From: Syntrophomonas sp. UBA5314
GTDB lineage: Bacteria > Bacillota > Syntrophomonadia > Syntrophomonadales > Syntrophomonadaceae
Length of the DNA stretch: 27,625 nt
Assembly (NCBI GenBank): GCA_002410325.1
Contig: DHRK01000043.1
Location: 1,524 to 29,148 of the forward strand
Reading direction: 5' to 3'
Part shown: positions 1-8,455 of the stretch, piece after piece
Position numbering within the stretch: position 1 is the first letter of the stretch
Layout of the letters: every line of letters starts with the position of its first letter
Made by a program: the position numbers and the translations under genes
Notes under the pieces: model-generated
What the model was told of the DNA's origin: nothing
Database searches by the model: none
What the model saw: the letters and a program-made list of their open reading frames with translations, nothing else

Positions 1-167
1 GTTATGATGCGGAGAAATTGGAGCTCAATTATGATAGGCACTGAAAATAAACCTTGATGACCGAATAGCATCTATGAAGCAACGTATTTAAAAGTAACTT
101 TTACTCATGCACAGGATAGGACAAAGCAGAGGCGCGACACGAGCAGTGCATGAGGTTTGGCGAGGCG

Positions 168-197
168 GCGATACTCTCTTGAGTGTCGCTTTCTTTT
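168..197 (+). terminator. Rho-independent-type terminator
   Basis: A 9-bp stem (168-176 with 181-189, one G-U pair) closes a four-base loop tctt and is followed directly by tttctttta. This reads as an intrinsic terminator for + strand transcription arriving from outside the window. No gene upstream is visible to confirm what it ends. Confidence 0.6.
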
Positions 198-299
198 ATC
201 GCCTGTCTTGGAAAACCAAAACGATAAACCTTCAGAGGCGCCGCCCCCGCGCATCCGCAATTAAACAGCCCGTCATTGATCAAACCTATCATCGAAAAA

Positions 300-490
300 T
301 ACCAATAAGCTGCCAGAGCGAGTGACGGACGCGAAGAGCAAGGCGCGAGATAGGCCTGCGATTGAGGCGTACACTAGTACGTTGATTGAGTAGGACTGTC
401 GAGCAACGCAGCTATTCGCTTTTGTCGACGGTCTGGGCTGGCCCAGTAAGGGGCAGCCGCCTCCCGATTAGCTGCGTAAACCACCTGCCT
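300..490 (+). ncRNA. Possible structured non-coding RNA
   Basis: This G+C-rich, gene-free stretch holds several mutually compatible helices. 355-359 pairs with 390-394 and encloses 367-372/377-382, which has an acta loop and gattga repeated on both sides of the internal loop. 433-438 pairs with 441-446, and 407-414 pairs perfectly with 469-476. A long-range helix 309-314/452-457 would cross the last one and form a pseudoknot. The conserved-looking blocks (gagcaacgcag, ggcagccgcctcc, gctgcgtaaa) remind me of large structured RNA motifs found in Clostridia intergenic regions, such as the raiA motif. I cannot verify this, and the strand is assumed from the T-poor, G-rich reading. Alternatively it is a repeat or an rRNA-like fragment. 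Confidence 0.4.
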
Positions 491-674
491 TCCATTTATT
501 AACTATTCTCTGGCTTTATCCAGTTGTACAAAATTTCTAATTTGGAAGATTGACCGTACTAAGCGGGTTTATTCGTTCTTTTAGATACTTTAACCCGGTG
601 CTCATTCTCTAGAAAGATAAATTAAGAATATTTACGAAGTGCTCGAATCCTCGCATTTTAGCCAGTTTAGGGGG

Positions 675-691
675 TTGGCATACTACTTGCT
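675..691 (+). promoter_or_regulatory. Sigma-54 (-24/-12) promoter of beta-oxidation operon
   Basis: The site TTGGCATACTACTTGCT has GG at 677-678 and GC at 689-690 separated by exactly 10 bases, as RpoN promoters require. It matches the TGGCAC-N5-TTGCW consensus except for one T in the -24 block. The expected start is near 702, about 115 bases before the hbd start codon. No other gene lies between. Such promoters need an AAA+ activator, and two candidates are encoded in this window (11528-12973 and 21796-23148). Confidence 0.8.
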
Positions 692-711
692 AGTTAATGA
701 AATGAAAAGCA

Positions 712-730
712 AGTTGGGAATCTCCCAATT
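712..730 (+). other. Leader hairpin
   Basis: ttggga (714-719) pairs with tcccaa (723-728) about 12 nt after the predicted sigma-54 start. Flanking A/T pairs extend the helix. It sits at the 5' end of the mRNA and has no T-tract, so transcript stabilisation is more likely than termination. The function is a guess. Confidence 0.3.
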
Positions 731-815
731 TCCATTCATGTTATCAGTAATTAGCACGAGGAGGTGAGCACCCAGTTTCATTTGTTTATATCTAATTGTC
801 GAAAGGAGAATGTAA

Positions 816-1664
816 ATGAGTATTATCGGAGTAGTAGGAGCCGGAGCAATGGGATCCGGTATAGCCCAGGTAGCGGCTGAAGCCGGTTATAATGTAAAGA
901 TTTATGATGTAGCGCCGAACGCAGCCGAAAAGGCTCTCGCAAAACTTCAGAAAGCCTGGCAGAAGGCTGTCGACAAGGAAAAAATCACTGCCGACGTAAT
1001 GAATGCCAGAGTTGCCCTGGTGAAAGTGGTTGGCGATCTGGCTGACTTTAGCGATTGTGATTTAGTTGTTGAAGCTGTAGCCGAGAGCATTGAGGTCAAG
1101 AAAGCCGTATTCTCAAAATTGGATGAAGTTTGCGAAGCCAAAACCATTCTGGCCAGTAATACCTCATCTCTCTCGATTACCCAAATTGGTGCTTTTACCA
1201 AGAGACCCGACAGGGTAGTCGGAATGCATTTCTTCAACCCGGTTCCCGTCATGAAATTGATTGAAATCATCAAGAGCCTTACCTGTTCTGACGAGACCAT
1301 TGCAGCTGTAAAAGAAATCGCTGACAAGATGAAAAAGGTTGCGGTTATTGTCAATGACACCCCTGGTTTCATAGTCAATCGCCTGCTGGTTCCGCTCTGC
1401 AATGAAGCCATCAAGATGCTGGAAGCCGGCGTAGCCAGCCCCAAAGACATTGACACCGCCATGAAGCTCGGAGCCAACTGGCCGATGGGTCCTTTTGAAC
1501 TTTCCGACATGGTCGGGCTTGATGTTCATATCGGAGCTACTGAAGGTTTGGCGACCGAACTGAATGACAGTCATTATGCCTGCGCGCGTTTAGGGAAGCA
1601 GATGTATAGAGCCGGCCAGCTGGGAATGAAGACCGGCAAAGGATTTTATGACTACAACAAGTAG
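816..1664 (+). CDS. hbd: 3-hydroxybutyryl-CoA dehydrogenase
   Basis: This cytosolic enzyme oxidises (S)-3-hydroxyacyl-CoA to 3-oxoacyl-CoA with NAD(P), the third step of beta-oxidation. The 282 residues match the single-function bacterial family. A Rossmann dinucleotide loop GAGAMGSGIAQ lies at residues 8-18 with an acidic residue after the second strand (IYD). The SNTSS motif is at about 114-118. The catalytic pair is His138 (in GMHFFNP) and Glu150, at the 12-residue spacing usual for the family. The C-terminal helical domain contains GFIVNRLL and the GPFEL segment. The ATG follows aaggag at a good distance. It is the first gene of the five-gene operon behind the sigma-54 promoter, and the next start codon comes 16 bases after its stop. 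The call is secure; the chain-length preference (C4) is inferred from family and context. Confidence 0.95.
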   Translation: MSIIGVVGAGAMGSGIAQVAAEAGYNVKIYDVAPNAAEKALAKLQKAWQKAVDKEKITADVMNARVALVKVVGDLADFSDCDLVVEAVAESIEVKKAVFSKLDEVCEAKTILASNTSSLSITQIGAFTKRPDRVVGMHFFNPVPVMKLIEIIKSLTCSDETIAAVKEIADKMKKVAVIVNDTPGFIVNRLLVPLCNEAIKMLEAGVASPKDIDTAMKLGANWPMGPFELSDMVGLDVHIGATEGLATELNDSHYACARLGKQMYRAGQLGMKTGKGFYDYNK

Positions 1665-1680
1665 TTATGAGGTGAAGTAA

Positions 1681-2460
1681 ATGGAATTTAGAAATCTGAT
1701 TTACAAACAAGAAGCGGGGCTGGGCATTATTGTGCTGAACCGCCCCAAAGCCCTGAACGCTCTGTGCGATGATCTGACTGGCGAACTCGGAGAATTACTA
1801 TCGGTGCTGGTGAAAGATCCTGAACTGCGGGTTCTGATTTTGACCGGTAACAGCAAAGCGTTTGCTGCCGGAGCTGATATAACCGAGATGATGAGCAAGG
1901 GCACCATGGAATCATATCAATCCATAATCAAGGTGCACCAGGTTTTTGACTTCCTGGAGGAATTCCCGGTTCCCACCATAGCAGCTATCAATGGGCCTTG
2001 TATGGGCGGAGGTTGTGAGCTGGCTCTGTGCTGCGACTTCCGCATCGCCGGAGAAAAAGCCCTGTTTGCCCTGCCCGAAACCGGATTAGGTGTTATCCCC
2101 GGCTGCGGCGGCACCCAGAGGCTGGCCCAGATAGTAGGCCCGACCAATGCCAAAGAAATGATCTACCTCAATGATATCGTGCAGGCGGCAAAAGCTCAGG
2201 AAATAGGACTGGTGAGCAAGGTGGTGGCTGACGATCAGGTTATGGACGAAGCCAAAGCCATGGCCGCCAAGCTTATGAAAAAACCGGCCGTAGCGTTGAG
2301 GTTTGCCAAGGAGTCCATCAATTGTGGCGTAAAGATGGACTTTATCACCGGCAAGAATATGGAATTGGCCCGTTTTACCATGCTTTTCTCCACCGAAGAC
2401 CAAAAAGAGGGCATGAAGGCGTTTTATGAAAAACGCAAACCTGAATACAAGAATAAATAA
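1681..2460 (+). CDS. Enoyl-CoA hydratase (crotonase type)
   Basis: This enzyme hydrates trans-2-enoyl-CoA (crotonyl-CoA) to 3-hydroxyacyl-CoA, the second step of beta-oxidation. The 259-residue protein has the normal length of the family. The oxyanion-hole region is AFAAGADI (about residues 60-67). Both catalytic glutamates of true hydratases are present: Glu113 in GGGCELA and Glu133 in LPETGLG, followed by IPGCGGTQRL. The C-terminus ends with the usual F-Y/L-EKRKPE motif. Start: ATG after gaggtgaa. It lies 16 bases after the dehydrogenase stop and upstream of the thiolase, so the three genes form a complete crotonyl-CoA to acetyl-CoA unit. Contrast it with the second crotonase homologue at 13519-14292, which has an extra acidic residue. 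Confidence 0.94.
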   Translation: MEFRNLIYKQEAGLGIIVLNRPKALNALCDDLTGELGELLSVLVKDPELRVLILTGNSKAFAAGADITEMMSKGTMESYQSIIKVHQVFDFLEEFPVPTIAAINGPCMGGGCELALCCDFRIAGEKALFALPETGLGVIPGCGGTQRLAQIVGPTNAKEMIYLNDIVQAAKAQEIGLVSKVVADDQVMDEAKAMAAKLMKKPAVALRFAKESINCGVKMDFITGKNMELARFTMLFSTEDQKEGMKAFYEKRKPEYKNK

Positions 2461-2487
2461 CCCTGAAATGAAAGGAGCGAAAAATTA

Positions 2488-3717
2488 ATGAGAAATGAAT
2501 GCAATGAAGTCGTACTAGTAAGTGCTTGCAGAACCGGTATCGCCAAATACGGCGGAAGCCTGAAAGACATTAAACCCATCGAACTGATGAAGACCACCGC
2601 CGTTGAAGCTATCAAGCGGGCGGGAATCACCCCCGATATGATTGACGAACATGTTCTGGGCATGGCCGTACCCCATGGCCAGGGTTCATCTCCTCCCCGT
2701 ATTTGCGCTATGCAGATAGGCATGAGAGAAGATTCCGGCGCCAGCACCACCAACCAGAACTGCGCATCCAGTATGCGCGCCCTGGATGTGGCGGCCATGA
2801 AGCTGGCCATGGGCCAGACCCAGATCGCCCTGGTTTCCGGAACTGAATGCCAGAGCAGCGCTCCCTACATTCTCCCCGCCATGAGGTTTGGAGCAAGGCT
2901 GGGCGATACCAAGTGCCAGGATGCCCTGCAGATAGACGGGATGTTTGACACCATTGCCCAGATGCCGATGGGTTCTACCGCTGAAAACATTGCCGAGATG
3001 TACGGCATCACCAGGGAAGAGTGCGATACGATGGCTTTGACCAGCCACCGCCGCTGTCAAAGGGCAACTGACGAAGGACGCTTTAAGAGTCAAATCGTAC
3101 CGGTGGAGATCAAAACTAGAAAAGGAATCCAGATCTATGACCAGGATGAGAATTTCATGCGCGGCACCGACATGGAAAAATTGGGCAAACTGCCGCCGGT
3201 ATTCAAAAAGGGCGGGGTAGTAACCGCAGGCAACGCCTCCAGTCTGAATGACGCTTCCGCTTCGGTGGTAATGATGACCTTAAAGAAAGCCAAAGAACTG
3301 GGTGTAAAACCCTTGATGAAACTGGTTTCCATGCAGACCGGCGGAGTTAGACCGGAAGTAATGGGCTTGGGTCCGGCTGTGGCCATTCCCAAAGCCCTCA
3401 AGGAAGCCGGAATGACTTTTAGTGATATTGATTACTGGGAACTGAATGAAGCCTTTGCCGCCCAGCTGATCGGCTGCTTCAGAAAGACCAAAGAAGAGCA
3501 AGGCTACGATTTTAACTTTGGCACCGTGGAGAAGGATGGCAACATCAACAACAACGGATCCGGCATCGGCCTGGGCCATCCGGTTGGACAGACCGGACTG
3601 CGCCTGGTAACCGTTCTTTACTACGAAATGGAGAGACTGGGCGCAACTACCGGAGTTGCCTCCCTGTGCGTAGGCGGCGGCGCTGCCATGGCCTCAGTAT
3701 GGACCAGAGACATCTAA
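2488..3717 (+). CDS. Thiolase (acetyl-CoA C-acyltransferase)
   Basis: Thiolysis of 3-oxoacyl-CoA (acetoacetyl-CoA) to acetyl-CoA, the last step of beta-oxidation. At 409 residues it is slightly longer than the usual 390-395. The nucleophile is Cys92 (NQNCASSMRAL). The NEAFAAQ motif is at about 320-326, His364 is in GLGHPVGQTG, and the second catalytic cysteine is Cys394 in CVGGGAA. All catalytic residues are therefore present. Between NEAFA and the His motif there is a slightly enlarged lysine-rich loop (about residues 331-352), and the usual GGAIALGHP is replaced by GSGIGLGHP. It is the third operon gene, with a good SD (aaggagcg) and 27 bases after the hydratase stop. Confidence 0.94.
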   Translation: MRNECNEVVLVSACRTGIAKYGGSLKDIKPIELMKTTAVEAIKRAGITPDMIDEHVLGMAVPHGQGSSPPRICAMQIGMREDSGASTTNQNCASSMRALDVAAMKLAMGQTQIALVSGTECQSSAPYILPAMRFGARLGDTKCQDALQIDGMFDTIAQMPMGSTAENIAEMYGITREECDTMALTSHRRCQRATDEGRFKSQIVPVEIKTRKGIQIYDQDENFMRGTDMEKLGKLPPVFKKGGVVTAGNASSLNDASASVVMMTLKKAKELGVKPLMKLVSMQTGGVRPEVMGLGPAVAIPKALKEAGMTFSDIDYWELNEAFAAQLIGCFRKTKEEQGYDFNFGTVEKDGNINNNGSGIGLGHPVGQTGLRLVTVLYYEMERLGATTGVASLCVGGGAAMASVWTRDI

Positions 3718-3752
3718 CTTGTTATCTAAATTGTTGTTAGGAGGAGACCCCT

Positions 3753-5039
3753 ATGGAGAGATGGAAAAGACTAGAACGTAAACCGGCACCAATGTTCACT
3801 CCCAAGTTTGGCCCCCTTAACGGATTGCGGATGATGTGCAATGGAACTATAGTAGCCGGGCCTTTTGCGGCTACTATGTTCGCCGATTTTGGAGGCGAGG
3901 TGATTGTGCTGGAAAGGCCGAAGATGCCTGACCCGTATCGCCTGCAGAATCCCCAAATACCAGGAGAAAACGGCAAATCAATCAGTGGCGCATGGATGCA
4001 GAATGCCAGAAACAAGCTGTCTCTGGCCCTGGAAACCAATTTCAGGGTTGCGGAATCCAAAGAAATATTTCTGTCTATGATAAAAAATTGTGATGTCTGG
4101 TTAGAAAACATGGTCTGGATCGATAAGCTGGGCATTACCAATGAAGAACTGCTGGAAGTCAACCCCAGGCTGGTCATCTGCAACTGCAACGGCTTCGGCC
4201 GGCCGGCTTTTGGCGGTCTGGAATCAGAAATGGCCCGGGCCTCCTATGATCCGATCGGTCAATCGGTGTCCGGCTATTCCAACCTGCAGGGCTTCCCGGA
4301 TGGCCCCCCCCTGTATGCCACCCAGTATATCGGTGATTATGTGGTAGCTTTATTTGCTTTCTCGGCAATAATGATGGCGCTTCGTGAAGTGGAGAGGACC
4401 GGCAAGGGCCAGATCATTGAGAACACTCAGGCTGAAAACATGATGAGAATTATGGATGACAACTGGTGCCTGTGGTCGGAAATGGGCTACAAGAAACAGC
4501 GGTTTGGCCATAAGATTTCGTTCTTCCAGCCGGGCAATGTCTATCCATGCGGGGATGGACGTTATATCAATATAGGCGCCTTTGGCGAGCTGGTTTACAA
4601 CCGCTTCATGGAAGCAACCGGCCTGTCTCTGGAAGAGTATCCTTATAAGACCGCTGCATTTGGCGTAGAGGCGTTGGCATCTGAAAAGGGAAAAGAACTG
4701 GACCGCAAAATTCATGAATGGTGCATGAGCCATACTGCTCTGGAATGTTCTGACATATTGAATTCCCACCGGGTAGGCGCCGGAGTATGCTGGGACTGTG
4801 AAGACGTATTCCAGCAGGAACACTGGAACAAGAGAAACTGCTGGGTTAAGTATGAAGATCAAACCCTTGAAAAAGAAGTAACTGCCTTTACAGTAATTCC
4901 CAGATTCAGCGAAACTCCGGGCCAAATTTGGCGCGGGGCTCCCCGCTTGGGTCAGGACACGGAAGTGATTCTCAAGCAGTTGTTAGAATACAGTGACGCT
5001 GAATATGAAGCTTTAAAGGGCAAAGGCGTTATTGACTAG
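3753..5039 (+). CDS. CaiB/BaiF family (class III) CoA-transferase
   Basis: It moves CoA from an acyl-CoA donor to a free acid without ATP. The 428 residues follow the class III CoA-transferase fold. After a short N-terminal extension comes FGPLNGLR and AGPFAATMFADFGGEV. The likely nucleophile is Asp195 (YIGDYVVAL), placed like the catalytic Asp of E. coli CaiB, then RTGKGQIIE. The C-terminus PGQIWRGAPRLGQDTE strongly recalls carnitine CoA-transferase CaiB, from memory of that sequence. SD aggagga precedes the ATG. It lies 35 bases after the thiolase and 36 before the long acyl-CoA dehydrogenase. The acyl substrate cannot be read from sequence: carnitine/crotonobetaine-like acids or simple fatty acids (butyrate, crotonate) are both possible, and the operon context favours fatty acids. 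Confidence 0.9.
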   Translation: MERWKRLERKPAPMFTPKFGPLNGLRMMCNGTIVAGPFAATMFADFGGEVIVLERPKMPDPYRLQNPQIPGENGKSISGAWMQNARNKLSLALETNFRVAESKEIFLSMIKNCDVWLENMVWIDKLGITNEELLEVNPRLVICNCNGFGRPAFGGLESEMARASYDPIGQSVSGYSNLQGFPDGPPLYATQYIGDYVVALFAFSAIMMALREVERTGKGQIIENTQAENMMRIMDDNWCLWSEMGYKKQRFGHKISFFQPGNVYPCGDGRYINIGAFGELVYNRFMEATGLSLEEYPYKTAAFGVEALASEKGKELDRKIHEWCMSHTALECSDILNSHRVGAGVCWDCEDVFQQEHWNKRNCWVKYEDQTLEKEVTAFTVIPRFSETPGQIWRGAPRLGQDTEVILKQLLEYSDAEYEALKGKGVID

Positions 5040-5075
5040 ACTCAAGTTTACAAGCAGCAAGAAAGGAGGTTTAAC

Positions 5076-6908
5076 ATGGCAATAAGCAATTTCCTATATG
5101 ATATGAGAGAAGTCAAGTTTGTTCTCAAGGAATGGCTGGATATGGGAAAATTATTTTCTTTCCCGGCATATTGCGACTATTACGGCGTCGACGACATCGA
5201 TCCCATTGTCGACACCACCTTTAAAATTGCCCGCGACGTTGTTGGACCGATAGCTAAAGACACTGATCTAGTAGGGGCGCGTTTTATTGATGGTAAGGTG
5301 GTAACACCTGATTCCTTTAAGAAAGCCCTGGCAACTATCAATGAGGCCGGTCTCGGAGCATCAAACGCTGATCGTGAAGTTGAAGGACGCCTTCCTTATA
5401 CCATTTACCTGGCCAACCTGGAGATGATGGCGGCCGTCAATCTGTCGATTATAGCTTATTGGGGCTTATCATCGGGAGCCATATCGGTTATTCAGGAACA
5501 TGGTAGTGATTATCTCAAACAAAAGTTCCTGCCCAAACTGATTTCCGGCGAATGGGGCGGAACCATGAACCTGACCGAAGCCGGTGCTGGTTCTGATGTC
5601 GGTGCCAATATGACCAAAGCTTTCCCAACCGAAACCCCCGGGGTTTATAAAATTAAAGGCAACAAGATATTTATCACCACCGGTGACAATGACACGGTAG
5701 AAAACATTATGCATATGGTTCTGGCCCGGGTAGAAGGAGCCAGAGACGGCGTTGCCGGATTGTCATTATTTATAGTCCCCAAATACTGGGTTGAAGACGA
5801 TGGCAGCCTGGGTAAGTTTAATGATGTAATTTGCACCGGAATAGAAGAAAAGATGGGCGTACATGGCCAGCCCACCTGCTCCCTTTCCTACGGCGAAAAC
5901 AACGAATGCTACGGTTATTTGATTGGCAATCCCCCTGATGACAAAGGGCGGGCTCAGGGTATAGCCCAGATGTTTACCATGATGAACGAGGAACGGCTGA
6001 TCACTTCCTTCCAGGGTCTTAGTTCTTCATCCGAAGCATACCTGCAAGCTCGTGATTATGCCAAACAGAGAATTCAAGGCACCAAGACTACGGATCCCAA
6101 AGGACCCAAAGTAAGAATTATCGAGCATGAAGATATTCGCCGGATGTTGATGGTACAAAAAGCCACCACCGAAGCGATGAGAGCTCTGATCATGAAGACC
6201 TGCTATTACCTGGATCTTTCCCATGACAGTCAAGATGCCGAAGAGCGCAAATATGCTGAAGGAATGTTCCAAATCAGCAATCCCATGTGTAAAGCCTATG
6301 CTACTGACCAGGCCTGGATGCTGATCCGGGATGCCATTCAAACATTCGGTGGATATGGAGTTTGCACTGAGTACGAAGTTGAATCGCTGGCCAGAGATGT
6401 CAAGGTTTCATCCATATGGGAGGGCACCAACTATGTCCAATCACTGGATCTAATCGGCCGCAAGTTCACCATGGAAAAAGGCCAGGTATTTAAAAACTGG
6501 ATAGGCGATATTAGTAATTTTATTGAAGCCAATAAAGGTGCAGCCGGCTTTGAAAAAGAGTTTGCCGTTATGAGTGAAGCGCTGGCAGACTTCCTGGGTA
6601 TTATGCAGCAGCTGCAAAAATACGGGCAGGAGGGTAAAAGTCAAATGCTGCCCTTATTCGCGACCCGCATGCTGGATTCTGCCTCCCAGTTGTATTGTGG
6701 CAGATTGATTCTTGATCAGGCTTTACTGGCTGACAGCAAGTTGCAGGAACTGGGTGAAGACCATTTCGATGCCAAATTCTATAAAGGCAAAGTTGCCAGC
6801 GCCCGTTTCTATGTTAAGAACGTGGTGCCGCAGATCGGCTTTGTAAAGAAGGTCTTCGAAATCGGGGATACCACCGCAATAGACATTGAAGAAGAATGCT
6901 TTGGCTAA
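5076..6908 (+). CDS. Long-type acyl-CoA dehydrogenase (about 600 aa)
   Basis: An FAD-dependent alpha,beta-dehydrogenase of acyl-CoA, the first step of beta-oxidation, probably feeding electrons to ETF. The 610 residues place it in the long acyl-CoA dehydrogenase subgroup (DmdC/AidB-like length) with an extra C-terminal domain (about 470-610). The order is an N-terminal helical domain (about 40-160), a beta domain with MNLTEAGAGSDVG (164-176), then the C-terminal helical domain with FGGYGVCTEYEVE. The catalytic base Glu449 is in SSIWEGTNYVQ. A strong SD (aaggaggt) fixes the ATG. It is the last gene of the operon, and a stable hairpin follows at 6954-6996. No ETF genes are in the window, so the electron acceptor is encoded elsewhere. 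Confidence 0.93.
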   Translation: MAISNFLYDMREVKFVLKEWLDMGKLFSFPAYCDYYGVDDIDPIVDTTFKIARDVVGPIAKDTDLVGARFIDGKVVTPDSFKKALATINEAGLGASNADREVEGRLPYTIYLANLEMMAAVNLSIIAYWGLSSGAISVIQEHGSDYLKQKFLPKLISGEWGGTMNLTEAGAGSDVGANMTKAFPTETPGVYKIKGNKIFITTGDNDTVENIMHMVLARVEGARDGVAGLSLFIVPKYWVEDDGSLGKFNDVICTGIEEKMGVHGQPTCSLSYGENNECYGYLIGNPPDDKGRAQGIAQMFTMMNEERLITSFQGLSSSSEAYLQARDYAKQRIQGTKTTDPKGPKVRIIEHEDIRRMLMVQKATTEAMRALIMKTCYYLDLSHDSQDAEERKYAEGMFQISNPMCKAYATDQAWMLIRDAIQTFGGYGVCTEYEVESLARDVKVSSIWEGTNYVQSLDLIGRKFTMEKGQVFKNWIGDISNFIEANKGAAGFEKEFAVMSEALADFLGIMQQLQKYGQEGKSQMLPLFATRMLDSASQLYCGRLILDQALLADSKLQELGEDHFDAKFYKGKVASARFYVKNVVPQIGFVKKVFEIGDTTAIDIEEECFG

Positions 6909-6953
6909 AAACCATTACCAGCTACAAATATAGCAACGTTATTTAGTCAGATT

Positions 6954-6996
6954 GAACTTGGAGCCAGGTCAGGGCCTGCTCTGACCTGGCCGGTTC
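6954..6996 (+). terminator. Strong hairpin after the beta-oxidation operon
   Basis: A perfect 10-bp stem gccaggtcag/ctgacctggc (6963-6972 with 6981-6990) is extended by gaac/gttc outside. It lies 45 bases after the acyl-CoA dehydrogenase stop. No T-tract follows, so it is either a weak or factor-assisted terminator or a 3'-end stabiliser of the operon mRNA. Confidence 0.5.
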
Positions 6997-7041
6997 AACA
7001 GGGAGTGGTCGTTGGGGTTCATTCTTTAGCCCTGTTAAGCT

Positions 7042-7070
7042 TTGAAAATTTCTGCTTCAGGCCGTATAAC
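7042..7070 (+). promoter_or_regulatory. Sigma-A-type promoter of the permease gene
   Basis: TTGAAA (7042-7047) and TATAAC (7065-7070) are separated by exactly 17 bases, close to the housekeeping consensus. They lie about 75 bases before the permease start and after the operon-end hairpin. The permease therefore probably has its own vegetative promoter, unlike the sigma-54 operon upstream. Confidence 0.6.
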
Positions 7071-7144
7071 TAAACCGATATTGCCCTTCCCTGGCCTAAT
7101 TATCAAATGAAGAAGTTCCATAAATGAATGGAGGTGCCTCTTAA

Positions 7145-8455
7145 ATGGCGTTAGCAATAGGGCTGCTGTTGGGTATAGCCTTAATGATCTTCTTGGCATG
7201 GAAAGGATGGAATGTGCTTATCCTGGCCCCGGTGGCAGCGATAGTAATAGCCTTGACCAATCACATGCCGGTGGCTAAAGCGATGCTGGGTTCTGGAAAA
7301 ACTTATTTTGGAGGACTTGGCGGGTTTCTGGTTTCGTATATGATAATATTCCTGTTGGGCTCCCTGCTTGGCAAGTACATGGAGGACAGTAAAGCTACTA
7401 TTACCATAGCGAACAGTATTTTTAAACTGACCGGCAAAAATGACCCCTATAAAGTGCTGCTTGCCATAGCCCTGATAGGAGCCGCATTAACCTATGGCGG
7501 CGTCACCATGTTCATATTTATCTTTGCGGTTGTCGCCCTCGGCAAACCGATTTTCAAGGAACTGAACCTGCCCTGGCGTCTCGTTTTACTACCGATGTTC
7601 TTTGGTGGGTGCACTATTACCATGAGCGTGCTGCCTGCTACTCCTTCCATTCAAAACGTCGTCCCTACGGCCCTGGGAACGCCGCTGACTTCAGCTCCGT
7701 TGGTAAGTCTTATTGCCTGCGTAGTAGTAGTTGCATGGGGATTATGGTATATGAAATGGCAGTTGAATAAGGCGGTTAAAGCGGGTGAAGAGTACGTAGA
7801 AATCGGTCAGGAAATCAAGATCGATTATAAGCCCGAAGAATTACCCTCTTTGCTGGCATCAGTTCTGCCCCTGCTGGTCGTGGTTGGCATCATAGTTTAC
7901 GGCAGTATCGTAAAAATGAACAATGTAGCCATCATAGCCTTGTTGGCCGGTGTTATTGTGTCAGCTGCGCTGTACTGGAAATATATACCCAATCAACTGG
8001 CAACCCTGAATGTTGGGGCGACCAATGCCGTTATGCCGCTGATATTCACGGCCGCCGCAACCGGTGTGGGCTCGGTTGTAACCGCTGCCCCGGGATTCAC
8101 TTATTTGATGAATCTTATGAGCGGCGTGCCGGGAGGCGTAATGACTCAGGCCGTAGCGGTTACTGCATTCCTTTCCTGTGCTTCAGGTTCGGCGGCTGGC
8201 GCTCTGGGAATTATTGTACCCCAATTTGGTCCCCAGTGGATTGCCGCCGGGGCTAACCCTGAGCTGCTCCACCGGGTCATGGCCATCACTTCGGCTGCAT
8301 GGTCAGCGATGCCTCATGCAGGTTTCGTATTCTCCTGCATTGCTGTTTTCGGCTTGAAGCATAAACAAGTCTATAAGGATATGTTTGCGCTCGGTTTCTG
8401 CGGTGCCAATATGGCTTTGATTACGGTTCTGGCGTTGGCGGCTATTTTCTATTAG
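7145..8455 (+). CDS. GntP-family permease (anion:H+ symporter-like)
   Basis: An integral membrane transporter of 436 residues, mostly hydrophobic, with roughly 11-12 membrane segments. The glycine/proline-rich blocks FFGGCTITMSVLPATPSIQN and SCASGSAAGALG are typical of the GntP/ion-transporter superfamily. Known relatives move gluconate or other carboxylates with protons. The position between the beta-oxidation operon and an acyl-CoA synthetase suggests uptake or export of a short-chain carboxylate such as butyrate, crotonate or acetate; that is inference. It is not an AtoE-type short-chain fatty-acid transporter by appearance. The ATG follows ggaggtg. The stop codon lies in the loop of a hairpin (8441-8463). 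Confidence 0.82.
   Translation: MALAIGLLLGIALMIFLAWKGWNVLILAPVAAIVIALTNHMPVAKAMLGSGKTYFGGLGGFLVSYMIIFLLGSLLGKYMEDSKATITIANSIFKLTGKNDPYKVLLAIALIGAALTYGGVTMFIFIFAVVALGKPIFKELNLPWRLVLLPMFFGGCTITMSVLPATPSIQNVVPTALGTPLTSAPLVSLIACVVVVAWGLWYMKWQLNKAVKAGEEYVEIGQEIKIDYKPEELPSLLASVLPLLVVVGIIVYGSIVKMNNVAIIALLAGVIVSAALYWKYIPNQLATLNVGATNAVMPLIFTAAATGVGSVVTAAPGFTYLMNLMSGVPGGVMTQAVAVTAFLSCASGSAAGALGIIVPQFGPQWIAAGANPELLHRVMAITSAAWSAMPHAGFVFSCIAVFGLKHKQVYKDMFALGFCGANMALITVLALAAIFY

Larger units (their letters stand above)
1..815. other. Non-coding region before the first operon
   Basis: I see no convincing gene here. The two short overlapping frames at about 101-325 lack ribosome binding sites and cross a hairpin. 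The stretch holds, in order: a small inverted repeat at 90-102 (aaaagt/actttt), a terminator-like hairpin at 168-197, a second imperfect hairpin at 195-228, a G+C-rich possible structured RNA at about 300-490, a sigma-54 promoter at 675-691, and a short leader hairpin at 712-730. The leader from the predicted start site (about 702) to the first start codon is about 115 nt long. It contains an SD-like ggaggtga near 760-768 that no start codon follows at a useful distance. Confidence 0.7.

Noticed and set aside
101..325. Two overlapping small open frames on opposite strands
   Set aside because: No ribosome binding site, and both cross the terminator-like hairpin.
947..1510. 187-codon open frame opposite the dehydrogenase gene
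   Set aside because: Shadow frame of hbd: no ribosome binding site and a residue mix typical of antisense reading of a gene.
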